NCBI GenBank assembly: GCA_016220035.1 | Contig: JACRIO010000026.1 | Span: forward strand, 1-40,953 | Length of the DNA stretch: 40,953 nt | Direction: 5' to 3' | Origin: Planctomycetota bacterium | GTDB taxonomy: Bacteria; Planctomycetota; UBA1135; GCA-002686595 | Part shown: in pieces, positions 19,457-28,381 of the stretch | How positions within the stretch are numbered: the stretch's first letter is position 1 | How the letters are laid out: each line of letters starts with the position of its first letter | Notes under the pieces: model-generated | Told to the model about the DNA's origin: nothing | The model's database searches: none | Seen by the model: only the letters and a program-made list of their open reading frames with translations | Position numbers and translations under genes: made by a program

Positions 19457-21430
19457 TCACCCGCGCCCCAGCTCGCCCAGCTCCTGCTCGAAGCCGCCCG
19501 ACAGGATCGGGAACCGGCACCACGTCTTCGGGTCGAGGTTCTCGTCGTCGAGGTGGAACGCCGGCGCGAAGCGTTCGCGCTTCCACTGGTTGCGCGCGAA
19601 CAGCGTGAAGAAGCGCTTCACCCAGCCCTCGAGCGTCGCGCGCGGCACGTCTTGCCGATCGCGCACGAGGCGCTCGAGCACCTCGGCCGGCGACAGCTTG
19701 TCGCGGATCGCGAGGCGCTCGATCGCGTCGAGCACCGGGAACGGCATCAGGTCCTCTTCCGAGACCTGCTTCGCGCTCGACGGGCGCAGTTCGGGCGAGC
19801 TCCTCTGCGCCGTGACGGCCGCGAGCTCCGGGATCGAGCCCAGTCCGTCGGGCCCGGACTCTTGCAGCCATTCGAGCCACGTCCGCAGGTACGCCTTGTC
19901 GATGCCCGCGATCGGCGCGAGGCCGCCGCACGTGTCGCCGTCCATCGTCGCGTAGCCGACCGCGGCTTCGCTGCGGTTCGACGTCGTCAGGAGCAGCTTG
20001 CCCTCGAGGTTCGCGAGCATCCACGCGCCTGGTCCGCGCACGCGGGCCTGGATGTTCTGCAGCGCGAGGTCGTCCTTCTCCCACGACAACTCGCGGTGCA
20101 GCGCACCCTGCGCGAGGCCCAGGTACGCCTCGACGAGCGGCTGCAGCTCGAACTCGTGGTGCTTCGCGCCGAGTGCCTTCGCGAGGTTCTTCGCCGCGTC
20201 GCGCGTGAGCTGCGAACTGTTCGCCGTCGGCTGGTAGAGCGTCGTCAACAGGCGCCCGACGAGCTCGCGCGCGTCCTTCGCGTCGTCGAGCTTCGGCACG
20301 TACGCGAGCGCCTTCTGCACGCCGGCGAGTCCGAGCTCCTCCACCGCGCGGCGCACCGTCAACGCGACGAGCGACGCGACCGCCGCCGAATCGCAGCCGC
20401 CCGACAGGCTGACCACGAAGCCGTGCGAGCGCGACTTGCGCAGGTAGTCCCAGAGCCCGAGCGTCTCGGCGCGCAGGAACTCCTCCTCCTTCAAGCGCTC
20501 GCCGCGCTCCCAGGTCGCGACCTCGGAGGCGGGGAGCTTCGCGCTCGTCCCCGGCCACGCGCGGGCGACGCGCACGAGGCCCGAATCGTCGAAGGCCGGC
20601 CGAAAGCTCGCCGTGCGCGTCTGCTGCGTGCGCGTCGCGGCGATGTCGACCGTCGCGGCCGTCATCGTCCACGGTTGGAGCCCGAGCCGCGGCCCCTGCG
20701 CCACGAGCGCTCCCCCGCTCGCGATCAGCACGCCGCCGTCGTAGATCGCGCGGCCCGCCTCGTTGCCGAGCAGGTTCCCGTACACGTAGGTCGCGCCGAA
20801 CGCGCGCGAGCCCTCGACGACGAAACGCCGGCGCACCGCGAGCTTGCCGAACGCGAAGTGGCTCGCCGACGGGTTGAGGATGATGTCGACGCCGCGCGCC
20901 GCGAGACGCGCTCCCGGCCGCGTCGCGACCCACGCGTCCTCGCAGATCTCGAAGCCGATGCGCACGCCGCCGACTTCGAAGTGGAGGTCGCCGATCGGCA
21001 CCTCGACGCCGCACAGAGTCACCTTCGCCTCGACGCCTTCGGGCCACGGCTTGAACCAGCGCGGCTCGTAGTGGAGCCCGTCGCCGGCGAGATGCTGCTT
21101 CGCGACGAGCCCGATCGGCTTCCCATCCGCGACGAGCACCGCGCAGTCGAACAGCGCGTGGTGGTAGAGCACGGGGAGCCCGAGCGCGACGACGAGGCCC
21201 TGCGTGTGCGGCAGCACGCTCGCGAGCACGCGCTCCGACCGCTCGACGACGTGCGTGCCGTGGAAAGCGTCCTCGCAGCCGTAGCCCGGGATGCACAGCT
21301 CGGGCAGGCAGAGGAGGTCGATCCCGCGCTCCTTCGCCGCGCGGACCGCCGCGAGGATGCGCTCCTCGTTCCCCTTCCAATCGAGCGGCGTCTGGTTCAA
21401 CGCCGCGGCGGCGACGCGCAGGCTGGTCAT
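19457..21430 (-). CDS. nadE: Glutamine-dependent NAD+ synthetase
   Basis: A 657-aa two-domain enzyme that makes NAD+ from deamido-NAD+, ATP and ammonia taken from glutamine. The N-terminal nitrilase-type glutaminase has the Glu44 / Lys111 / Cys163 triad ('LPELCIPGYG', 'VAKQHLAGDG', 'FEICEDAW'). The C-terminal synthetase carries the ATP-pyrophosphatase loop 'SLSGGCDSAA' at 341-350, then 'LTTSNRSEAAVGYAT' and 'DGDTCGGLAPI'. The length is usual for the bacterial long form. ATG 21430 begins exactly at the glutaminase domain; the 31 extra codons in the track are not needed. It is a housekeeping gene with no operon partners on its strand. Confidence 0.95.
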   Translation of the reverse strand: MTSLRVAAAALNQTPLDWKGNEERILAAVRAAKERGIDLLCLPELCIPGYGCEDAFHGTHVVERSERVLASVLPHTQGLVVALGLPVLYHHALFDCAVLVADGKPIGLVAKQHLAGDGLHYEPRWFKPWPEGVEAKVTLCGVEVPIGDLHFEVGGVRIGFEICEDAWVATRPGARLAARGVDIILNPSASHFAFGKLAVRRRFVVEGSRAFGATYVYGNLLGNEAGRAIYDGGVLIASGGALVAQGPRLGLQPWTMTAATVDIAATRTQQTRTASFRPAFDDSGLVRVARAWPGTSAKLPASEVATWERGERLKEEEFLRAETLGLWDYLRKSRSHGFVVSLSGGCDSAAVASLVALTVRRAVEELGLAGVQKALAYVPKLDDAKDARELVGRLLTTLYQPTANSSQLTRDAAKNLAKALGAKHHEFELQPLVEAYLGLAQGALHRELSWEKDDLALQNIQARVRGPGAWMLANLEGKLLLTTSNRSEAAVGYATMDGDTCGGLAPIAGIDKAYLRTWLEWLQESGPDGLGSIPELAAVTAQRSSPELRPSSAKQVSEEDLMPFPVLDAIERLAIRDKLSPAEVLERLVRDRQDVPRATLEGWVKRFFTLFARNQWKRERFAPAFHLDDENLDPKTWCRFPILSGGFEQELGELGRG

Positions 21431-21954
21431 CGTGGGTGGCTCCGATCGCTCGGACGGGGTGCGCTGGCTGACATCGAGCCCTCGGGAACCAGCCCTTGTC
21501 ACACGCCCCCCCGGACCGGTCAAGGGCAGGCGTCGCGCCCCGCCCGCCGCCGCGCGGAAACGCGGGCTGCGTCCCGTTCGCGAGCCGGCGCGCCCCAGAC
21601 TCGGCGGAGCGAAAAGAGCTGGAACGGGCGGGCTCCCACGGCGCGCGAGGTCGGCCTAGAGACCGCCCATTCCGGCGGGCGGCTCGATCCCCTCTCCTCC
21701 CGACTGCAACCCCCGAGTCGACTACCGGAGCGAGGCTCCAGAGCCTCCACTGCCCGCGGCCCGCCGTCCTCGTGACGAACGGGCCGCGGGTTTTTCGTTC
21801 CGACACGCGGACCGAGGGAGCGCGCGTCCAGCACTGGAAGAGCTTTCCGACGTGGACCCGTTCGCGCGCGCGGAACGCCGATCGACTCCAGAAGCCGACA
21901 ACCGGATCCGATGGAGCCCCTGACGTTCGCTCGTCACCCGCGAGCAACACCCCC
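21431..21954. other. Long intergenic region with an isolated terminator
   Basis: Over 500 bp separate the divergent nadE and kinase genes. I see no ORF with the genome's codon pattern. The notable content is a small hairpin (gaggctccagagcctc) followed by a strong plus-strand terminator at 21753-21795, with no gene upstream of it on that strand. This suggests an untranslated transcript or a leader with premature termination. Confidence 0.5.
21753..21795 (+). terminator. Intrinsic terminator without an upstream gene
   Basis: An 11-bp perfect stem (cccgcggcccg / cgggccgcggg) is followed immediately by TTTTT. Orientation is plus strand. The nearest upstream gene, nadE, is on the minus strand and points away, so the terminator does not belong to an annotated gene. 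It lies 160 bp before the kinase start. Confidence 0.75.
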
Positions 21955-24006
21955 GTGTCCCTCAGCACGCTGATCCACCATCGCATCGATTGGGCGCTCT
22001 TCATCGCGCTCGCGTGGGGTCTCTTCTTCCTCGCGCGCCAGGTGCTTGGGCGCCTCGGGTGTCACCGCAAGCTCGGGACGTTCCATGCCTCCGTGATCGG
22101 CGCTGCCTGCGCATGCGCGTTCCTCGTCACCGATTGGATCGGCGGGCGGGAACGCGAACGGATGCAGGCCGCGGTGAGCAACCTCGCGCCCGCGTACGCA
22201 CGCGAGCTGCAGGAGCTCGGCCACGGGCGCCTCCCGATCGACGCATCGCCGGAGAGCCCGCTCTACCGCTCCATCGTCGAAGCGGAGCAGCGATGGCGCG
22301 CGCGCAACCCCGCGATCACGAAGGTGTTCACTTTCCGCTTCGACTCCGGCGGGAACGTCGTCTACATCGTCGATGCTCCGTGCGATCGGAACGTGGACGG
22401 GCGACTGGTGGGCGAGCACGAACTCGCGCACGCGATCGGCTCGGGCTGCGTCTCCGCGGGCATGGAGATGCTGCGCGCCCTCTGCGGCGTGTCGACGTTC
22501 CAGGCGCGCGCGTTCGACGACGAATGGGGCACGTGGGTCCGCGCGTTCGAACCGATCCGCGACGAGACGGGACGCGTCGAAGCCGGCGTCGCGGTCGAAT
22601 TCGACGCGCGGGAATGGGTCGCGGGCGAGGCCGCGATGCGCCTCGGCGTGCTCGGGACCTTGCTCGTCGCGCTCCTCGTGCATCTCGCCGCGACGACGGC
22701 CACGCTGCTCATGCGCGCCGAGGTCGATCGGCGCAGGGAGATCGAATCCGAGCTGCGCCGCGGCGAGGAGCGCCTGCGCGCGATCCTCGACCACGATCCG
22801 GACTTCGTCGGACTCGTCGGTCCCGACGGGAACCTGCTCGAAGTGAACCCGGCGGGCGTGCGCATGGTGGGCGCCGCATCGAAGGAGCAGTTGCTCGGTC
22901 ATTCACTGGAAGCCGCGCTCACGCCCGTGCAGCCCGAGCGCCTGCGTTCGCTCCATCGCCCTGCGCGCGGCGCGGCGCCTGCGTCCGTCGAGTACCAGAT
23001 CAAGAGCCGCGCGGGCGAACCGCGCTGGGTTCAGAGCCACGCCGTCGCACTCGGACCGCGCTTCGGGCTCACCAGCACGTTCCTCGTCGTGACGCGCGAC
23101 ATCCACGACGAGAAGGTGGCGCGCGAGCAGGCGGAGCGACTGCAGAAGGAACTGGTCGACGCCTCGCGCGCCGCCGGCATGGCGGAGATCGCGACCGGCG
23201 TGCTCCACAACATCGGCAACGTGATCAACACGGCGAACATCGCCTGTTCGTCGGCGCAGGCGCAGCTCGGCGAGCTCAGCGTCGACAGCCTGCGGATGCT
23301 CGCGAACATCCTGAGCGAGCAGGAGGACGACCTGCCGCGCTTCTTCGCCGAGGACGCGCGCGCGAAACGCGTGACGCCGCTGCTCCTCGAGCTCACGCAC
23401 GCGCTGGAAGGCCAGCGCGACGACCTGCGCCGCGAACTGGAGACGCTCACGCGCGCGCTCGACCACGTGAAGGGCGTGATCCACTCGCAGCAGACGCTGG
23501 CGCGCTCGTCGACCGTGTACGAGCTCGTCGACCCGCGCGAAATCGTCGAAGAGGCGCTGAACATGAACGCGGAGGCGATCCACCGGCACGGGCTCCGGAT
23601 CGAGCGGGAGTACGCGCAGACGATCCCGCTCCAGCTCGACCGGCACAAGCTCCTCCTGGTGCTCATCAACCTGATCACGAACGCGAAGGAAGCGGTGAAG
23701 GACTGTCCGCCCGAGCGCCGGCGCCTCCGCATGGTGCTCGCGACCCAGCGCGCGGGCGGCCGGCTCCAGGTCGTGTTCGAGGTGCGCGACACGGGCGTCG
23801 GCATCGAGACAGCGCACCTCACGCGAATCTTCTCGCACGGGTTCAGCACGCGACCCGGCGGACACGGGTTCGGCTTGCACAGCTCCGTCCTCGCCGCGCG
23901 CGAGATGGGCGGCGACCTCACCGCGCACAGCGACGGCCCCGGCCGCGGTGCGACGTTCCGGTTGCGCGTGCCCGCGCAGGCCCGGACCGACATGGTGGCC
24001 GCATGA
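21955..24006 (+). CDS. Membrane sensor histidine kinase with PAS domain
   Basis: A 683-aa kinase if started at GTG 21955, which gives a membrane helix near the N-terminus; no in-frame ATG is nearby, and the track's start at 21496 runs through the terminator. TM1 is at ~14-32 and TM2 ~43-62, followed by an extracytoplasmic region of about 160 residues with four Cys (143, 165, 177 and others), TM3 ~229-252, PAS ~272-385, and a kinase core. The phosphoacceptor is probably His418 in 'ATGVLHNIGNVINTANI'; ATP-binding motifs are 'NLITNAKEA', 'DTGVGIE' and 'GGHGFGLHSS'. The stop overlaps the next gene by 4 bp (ATGA), so the REC-GGDEF-EAL protein is its cognate regulator. The signal is unknown. Confidence 0.85.
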   Translation: MSLSTLIHHRIDWALFIALAWGLFFLARQVLGRLGCHRKLGTFHASVIGAACACAFLVTDWIGGRERERMQAAVSNLAPAYARELQELGHGRLPIDASPESPLYRSIVEAEQRWRARNPAITKVFTFRFDSGGNVVYIVDAPCDRNVDGRLVGEHELAHAIGSGCVSAGMEMLRALCGVSTFQARAFDDEWGTWVRAFEPIRDETGRVEAGVAVEFDAREWVAGEAAMRLGVLGTLLVALLVHLAATTATLLMRAEVDRRREIESELRRGEERLRAILDHDPDFVGLVGPDGNLLEVNPAGVRMVGAASKEQLLGHSLEAALTPVQPERLRSLHRPARGAAPASVEYQIKSRAGEPRWVQSHAVALGPRFGLTSTFLVVTRDIHDEKVAREQAERLQKELVDASRAAGMAEIATGVLHNIGNVINTANIACSSAQAQLGELSVDSLRMLANILSEQEDDLPRFFAEDARAKRVTPLLLELTHALEGQRDDLRRELETLTRALDHVKGVIHSQQTLARSSTVYELVDPREIVEEALNMNAEAIHRHGLRIEREYAQTIPLQLDRHKLLLVLINLITNAKEAVKDCPPERRRLRMVLATQRAGGRLQVVFEVRDTGVGIETAHLTRIFSHGFSTRPGGHGFGLHSSVLAAREMGGDLTAHSDGPGRGATFRLRVPAQARTDMVAA

Positions 24007-26027
24007 GCACGTCCTCCGTGCCCTGGCGCGTGCTCGTCGTCGACGACAACCCGGACATCCACCGCGACATCGAGAAGTGCCTCGCTGCGCCGGTGCGGTC
24101 GGGTTCGCTGCAGGCCCTCGAGCAGGAGTTGTTCGGCGCGCAGTCCTCACCGCCTCGGCAGCCCGCGTACGAATTCGTGCACGCCGAGCAGGGCGAACAG
24201 GGCGTGGATGCGTGCAGCGAAGCGGTCGCGAAGGGCGCGCGCTTCTCGGCGGCCATCGTCGACATGCGCATGCCGCCGGGCATCGACGGTCTCGAGACGA
24301 TCGAGCGGCTGTGGCGGGTCGACCCCGGCCTCCAGGTCGTGCTCTGCACCGCCTTCTCGGATCATTCGTGGAAGCAGATCACCGCGCGGCTGGGGCGCCG
24401 CGACAACCTGCTCGTCTTGCGCAAGCCGTTCGAGCAGATCGAGGTGCAGCAGATGATGCTCGCGCTGTGCGAGAAGCGCCGCATCGAGACCGAGGCGCGG
24501 GCGCGCATGGCTGAGCTCGAGTGCTTCGTCCGCGAACGAACGCGGGCGAACCACGCGCCGAGGCCGGCGGAGGCGGCGCGGCTCGACGCCCTCGACGAGC
24601 TCGTCGATCGGCGCACCGTGGAGCTCCGCAACGTCGCGCTGCGCGACCGCGTGACGCGGCTTCCCAACCGCGCGCACTTCGCCGAAGCGGTCAACACGGC
24701 CCTGCGCCGATCGGAGCGCGACGCGGCGCATCGGTTCGCCGTCCTGTACCTCGTCTGCGACCGTTATTCGGTCGTGTGCGAGAGCCTCGGCGCCGCGTGC
24801 GGCGAGGAGCTCCTCCTGGAGGTCGCGCGACGCCTGTCCGACGCCTGCGCATCCGACCCGCGCGTTCTCGACGCGTGCGCGTCCGTTCTGCCGGCGCGAC
24901 TCGGCGGCGGAGAGTTCGTCATCCTCCTCGCGGGCGGCGTCACGACGGAGGGTGCGGTGGGCGCGGCCCAGCGCATCGCGTCGCTCCTGGAAGCGCCCGC
25001 GCGCATTCACGGCCATGACCTGCGCCCGACCGCGTGCATCGGCATCGCGACCAGCGCGCGCTCGCACGCGCGGGCCGAGGACGTGCTCCGTGACGCGGGC
25101 GCGGCGATGCACCGGGCGAAGTCGTCGGGCCGCGAGCGCGTGCTCGTCTTCGTCGACGACACGCGCGCTGGAGCTGCCCGTCTGCCCGCGCTCGAAGTCG
25201 ACCTACGCGCGGCGATCGACGCGGAAGCTCTCGACGTGCACTACCAGCCGATCGTCGATCTCGTCACGGGCGAGATCGTCGCGTTCGAGGCGCTCTCGCG
25301 CTGGAAGCACCCGGTGCTCGGGCCGATTCCGCCCGCGGAGTACATCCCACTCGCGGAGAAGACGGGCCTCGTCGTGCCGCTGGGCGAGCAGGTCCTGCGC
25401 GCGAGCCTCGCTCGACTCGCCCGGTGGTCGCGCGAGCTCCCGACCGGCCGCGTTCCTTCGCTGAGCGTGAACGTGTCGCCGGTGCAGCTCGCGGAGCCCG
25501 GCTTCGCCGATCGCCTGCACGCCGTCGTCCGCGAGAGCGGCGTCGACCCGTCGAAGGTGGACCTGGAGATCGCGGAGCGCGCTGCGACGGAGGGTGCGGG
25601 CCAGACGCTGAAGGTGATCGAGCGTTGCCGCGCGCTCGGTATCGGCGTCCACATGGACGAGTTCGGCGTCGGGCGCGCGTCGCTCGCGCACCTCCAACAC
25701 TACCCGCTCACCGGACTCAAGCTCGACCGCTCGTTCACGGGCGGCGGACGCGCGGATCCACGCTGCATGGCGATGGTGCAGGCGATCCTCACGATCGCGC
25801 GCAACATGCGCATTCCGGCCATCGCGAAGGGTGTGGAGACCGTGGAGGACGTCGCGTGGCTGCAGACGCTCGGCTGCGAACGCGGCCAGGGCTTTTTCTT
25901 CGCGACCGCGGTGGCGGCGGACGAGGCGTTCGAGATGCTGCGCCAGGCGAGCACGTGGGCGCTGTTCGACGGCGTGCGTCCGCTCCTGGACGCTCGCGCG
26001 CCGCGCGCGGAGCCGCCGGACGCGTGA
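24003..26027 (+). CDS. Response regulator REC-GGDEF-EAL, GGDEF motif degenerate
   Basis: A 674-aa regulator of cyclic di-GMP signalling. The receiver (~8-155) has Asp14/15, phospho-acceptor Asp87 in 'IVDMRMPPG' and Lys141, with an insertion of about 25 residues after helix 1. The GGDEF domain (~205-385) has the signature GGGEF at 301-305 instead of GGDEF, so a metal-binding Asp is lost and cyclase activity is doubtful. The EAL domain (~395-650) keeps 'FEALSRW' and 'LKLDRSF', but the usual DDFG reads DEFG (552-555) and the usual AEGVE reads AKGVE. It may be a phosphodiesterase or a c-di-GMP sensor. Translation is coupled to the kinase by a 4-bp overlap. It ends 18 bp from the converging sulfatase-like gene. 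Confidence 0.9.
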   Translation: MSTSSVPWRVLVVDDNPDIHRDIEKCLAAPVRSGSLQALEQELFGAQSSPPRQPAYEFVHAEQGEQGVDACSEAVAKGARFSAAIVDMRMPPGIDGLETIERLWRVDPGLQVVLCTAFSDHSWKQITARLGRRDNLLVLRKPFEQIEVQQMMLALCEKRRIETEARARMAELECFVRERTRANHAPRPAEAARLDALDELVDRRTVELRNVALRDRVTRLPNRAHFAEAVNTALRRSERDAAHRFAVLYLVCDRYSVVCESLGAACGEELLLEVARRLSDACASDPRVLDACASVLPARLGGGEFVILLAGGVTTEGAVGAAQRIASLLEAPARIHGHDLRPTACIGIATSARSHARAEDVLRDAGAAMHRAKSSGRERVLVFVDDTRAGAARLPALEVDLRAAIDAEALDVHYQPIVDLVTGEIVAFEALSRWKHPVLGPIPPAEYIPLAEKTGLVVPLGEQVLRASLARLARWSRELPTGRVPSLSVNVSPVQLAEPGFADRLHAVVRESGVDPSKVDLEIAERAATEGAGQTLKVIERCRALGIGVHMDEFGVGRASLAHLQHYPLTGLKLDRSFTGGGRADPRCMAMVQAILTIARNMRIPAIAKGVETVEDVAWLQTLGCERGQGFFFATAVAADEAFEMLRQASTWALFDGVRPLLDARAPRAEPPDA

Positions 26028-26045
26028 AGCACGCCGCGGAGCGCT

Positions 26046-28028
26046 TCAGCGCGTGTACCCGATGCCGCGCAGCTTCTCGATCGTCTCGTTCGAGAGCCGC
26101 GCGCGATCCTCGTCGCGATAGCAGCGCCGCTTCGCGAGCTCGGCGGTGTAGCGCTCGAGCGCCGCGGTGAGGCGCGCCGTCTCGGCATCGTCCTTCAGCG
26201 GGTGGAGCTCCTCTGGATCCGCGGCGAGGTCGAAGAGCTGCGTCTCGGCCTTCAGCCCGAGCGCGCCGGCGCGGCTCGCTCCGTATTCGAGGATCGGTAC
26301 GAGGTCGACGCGTTCGAGGCGCTGATCGTCCTGCACGTCCTCGTCGAGCTTCCACCGCGTCGAGGGCGTCCACGCGACCTCGATCGGGCCGATGCGGAGC
26401 TTCCCGTGCCCGCGATCGCCCTCGAACGCGCCGATCGGACCGCGCACCTGCATCACCGGCGTTCGATCGGCGGGGTAGAGCTTGATGCGCTTCGCGTGCA
26501 GCTCGTCGCCCGCGAATTGGCCCACGACCTTCACGAAGGCGCCGTTCGCCAGGTTCGCGACCGAGGCGCCGGCCTTCGCTTCGCCGTAGAGCTCCGTGCT
26601 CGGCGTCGCACGCACGACGCGCCCGCACACGCGGAAGCTCTGCTCGTCGATTCTTTCGAAGGATCCCTGCAACTCGACGGGATCCGACGGCGGCTCCTCG
26701 CGCGGAGCGATCTGCAACGCCTGCGCCGTCCCGCCAACGGCGAGCGTGAACTCGGCCTCCCAGCGCGCGCCCTGCTTCAGCACGTTTTCGAGCGACTGGA
26801 CGAGCGGTCGCTCCTCGACGATCGGCACGAAGCGCCGCACGAGCTTCTTCGAGCCGTCGCGCCACGACTGCGCGTAGTGGCTCGGATCGAGATGCTCGGC
26901 GAACAAGGGATGCGGCGCGCCCCCGCGGCTGCGATCGACGCCTTCGGGCATCGAGACGCCGCGCGCGGCCGTCGTCGGCGCGAGCCCCGCGGCCGCAACG
27001 AGCGTCGGGAAGAGGTCGACGAGTCCCGCGGGCTCCGTGACGCGCTGCGCCTTCTCGCCGGGGATGCGCAGGATCCACGGGACGCGCAGCAGGTTCTGGT
27101 GCAGGCCGTGACCGTGGCCGATCTTGCCGTGCTCGAGGAACTCCTCGCCGTGGTCGGCGACGATGCTCACGACCGACTGCGCGAGGAGGTTGCGCTTCTC
27201 GAGCTCGTCGAAGAAACGCGCGAGCTGGTCGTCCGTGTAGCGGATCGCGCCGTCGTAGAGCGCTTCGAGCCCCGCGCGCTCCTTCTCCGTGAGCACGCGC
27301 TGGCCGTGGTTCACCGCGTCGCGCACGCCGCGCCAGTCTTGCGAGCGGAAGGCCTCGATGTCGGTCCCCTCGGCGAAGCGCCGCGCGTAGGCGTCGGGCA
27401 CGGCGTAGGGATAGTGCGCGTCGAGCAGGTGCACGTACACGAACAGAGGCCGGTTGGGGTCCTGCTCGTCGATCCACTCGAGCGCGCGGCTGCACAAGCG
27501 CTCCGCGTTCGCGTCGCCCTCCTCGTAACGATCGAAACCTTGCTCGATGCCGCTGCCGTCGTGGAGCTGCGCGTTGTGCAGGAACGCGGCGGTGCGATAG
27601 CCGCGCGACTCGAACTCCTCCGCGATCGTGCGCGCGCGGCGCGGGAGGAGGTCCGTGATCGTGCCGTCCGAGCCGTGCGAGCTCCCCTCGTACACGCCGT
27701 GCTGCGCGGGATGCAGTCCGGTCATGAACGAGGGCACCGACGGCTTCGTCCACGAGGCGCACGCGTTGGCGTCGTCGAACACGACCGCTTCGGCGGCGAG
27801 CGCGTCCATGCGCGGCGTCGTCGGGTGCTTCGTGTAGCCGTAGCAGCCGAAGCGGTCCGCGCGCACGGCATCGAGACACACGAGCACGACGTTCTTCGGT
27901 TTCGCCGCGGTCGAAGCGGACTCGCCGGCGGAGTTCGTCTGCGGCGAGCACGCGGTCGCGAGAAGGGTCGCTCCGATCGCCGCGAGAGTACGGACCGGGC
28001 GAACGCTGGATTGCATGGTGGTCTTCAT
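26046..28028 (-). CDS. Sulfatase-like lipoprotein (alkaline phosphatase superfamily)
   Basis: A 660-aa exported protein. The signal peptide ends in a probable lipobox ('LLATAC', Cys27). The sulfatase fold (PF00884 type) runs ~45-400 with metal ligands Asp53 ('VCLDAVRADRFG'), Asp292-His293 ('VADHGEEF') and His310. The nucleophile position, normally the Cys/Ser of C/S-x-P-S-R that becomes formylglycine, is Thr94 in 'WTKPSVPS', so a classical sulfatase mechanism is unlikely; phosphoryl or phosphoethanolamine chemistry is an alternative. Between the catalytic fold and the C-terminal helix is a beta-rich segment (~455-570) resembling a DUF5666/OB-type domain. ATG 28028 is used; ATG 28016 is also possible. 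A TAGCTT at 28065-28060 (minus) may be its -10 box. Confidence 0.82.
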   Translation of the reverse strand: MKTTMQSSVRPVRTLAAIGATLLATACSPQTNSAGESASTAAKPKNVVLVCLDAVRADRFGCYGYTKHPTTPRMDALAAEAVVFDDANACASWTKPSVPSFMTGLHPAQHGVYEGSSHGSDGTITDLLPRRARTIAEEFESRGYRTAAFLHNAQLHDGSGIEQGFDRYEEGDANAERLCSRALEWIDEQDPNRPLFVYVHLLDAHYPYAVPDAYARRFAEGTDIEAFRSQDWRGVRDAVNHGQRVLTEKERAGLEALYDGAIRYTDDQLARFFDELEKRNLLAQSVVSIVADHGEEFLEHGKIGHGHGLHQNLLRVPWILRIPGEKAQRVTEPAGLVDLFPTLVAAAGLAPTTAARGVSMPEGVDRSRGGAPHPLFAEHLDPSHYAQSWRDGSKKLVRRFVPIVEERPLVQSLENVLKQGARWEAEFTLAVGGTAQALQIAPREEPPSDPVELQGSFERIDEQSFRVCGRVVRATPSTELYGEAKAGASVANLANGAFVKVVGQFAGDELHAKRIKLYPADRTPVMQVRGPIGAFEGDRGHGKLRIGPIEVAWTPSTRWKLDEDVQDDQRLERVDLVPILEYGASRAGALGLKAETQLFDLAADPEELHPLKDDAETARLTAALERYTAELAKRRCYRDEDRARLSNETIEKLRGIGYTR

Positions 28029-28380
28029 TCGGCGGAACACCCCAACCCCGGGGCGCACGAAGCTAACCGATCGCTCGCGGCCGCGCTGCGCCTCGGACGA
28101 GGCGTTTCACGCCGCGGCGTGTCGTGCCCGGGGCCCGCGCTCGTCGGATAGAGTGCGCGAGGGATTGCACCGGCCGAGTCACGATCGGAACCTCGCGGAG
28201 GTCGCTTGCTTCGTTGCGCATCGTTCATCTCATACGTCACGCTCCGCGCGAGCTGCTCGTCCGCTCGTGCGAGCGTCGCGAGCTCGAACCGCGCGCGCCA
28301 TCCCTCCGTCGTCGACGTGAAGGCGACGACGTCCTTCTCGAACGGATCCGCGCTCGTGCCGGCGGCGGCGAACAGGACGC
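28029..28380. other. Divergent intergenic region with coding-like stretch
   Basis: This 352-bp gap separates the sulfatase-like and RluA-family starts. A possible plus-strand -10 (TAGAGT, 28149-28154) is present. On the minus strand a stretch reads like coding sequence (see the next entry). Otherwise nothing recognisable. Confidence 0.4.
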
Positions 28381-28381
28381 A
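28217..28381 (-). pseudogene. Possible gene remnant
   Basis: In one minus-strand frame, 55 consecutive codons have G or C at the third position in 49 cases, with lower GC at positions 1 and 2, which is the pattern of real genes here. The encoded peptide has a normal composition (for example 'ADPFEKDVVAFTSTTEGW'). There is no start codon within it, and the codon pattern collapses downstream of 28217 although the frame stays open. A decayed gene fragment is the simplest reading; chance is possible in such GC-rich DNA. I do not recognise a family. Confidence 0.3.

Noticed and set aside
21650-21720. A tRNA-like stretch ('ggctcgatccc' resembling a T-loop)
   Set aside because: The T-stem arms do not pair and no matching acceptor stem was found upstream.
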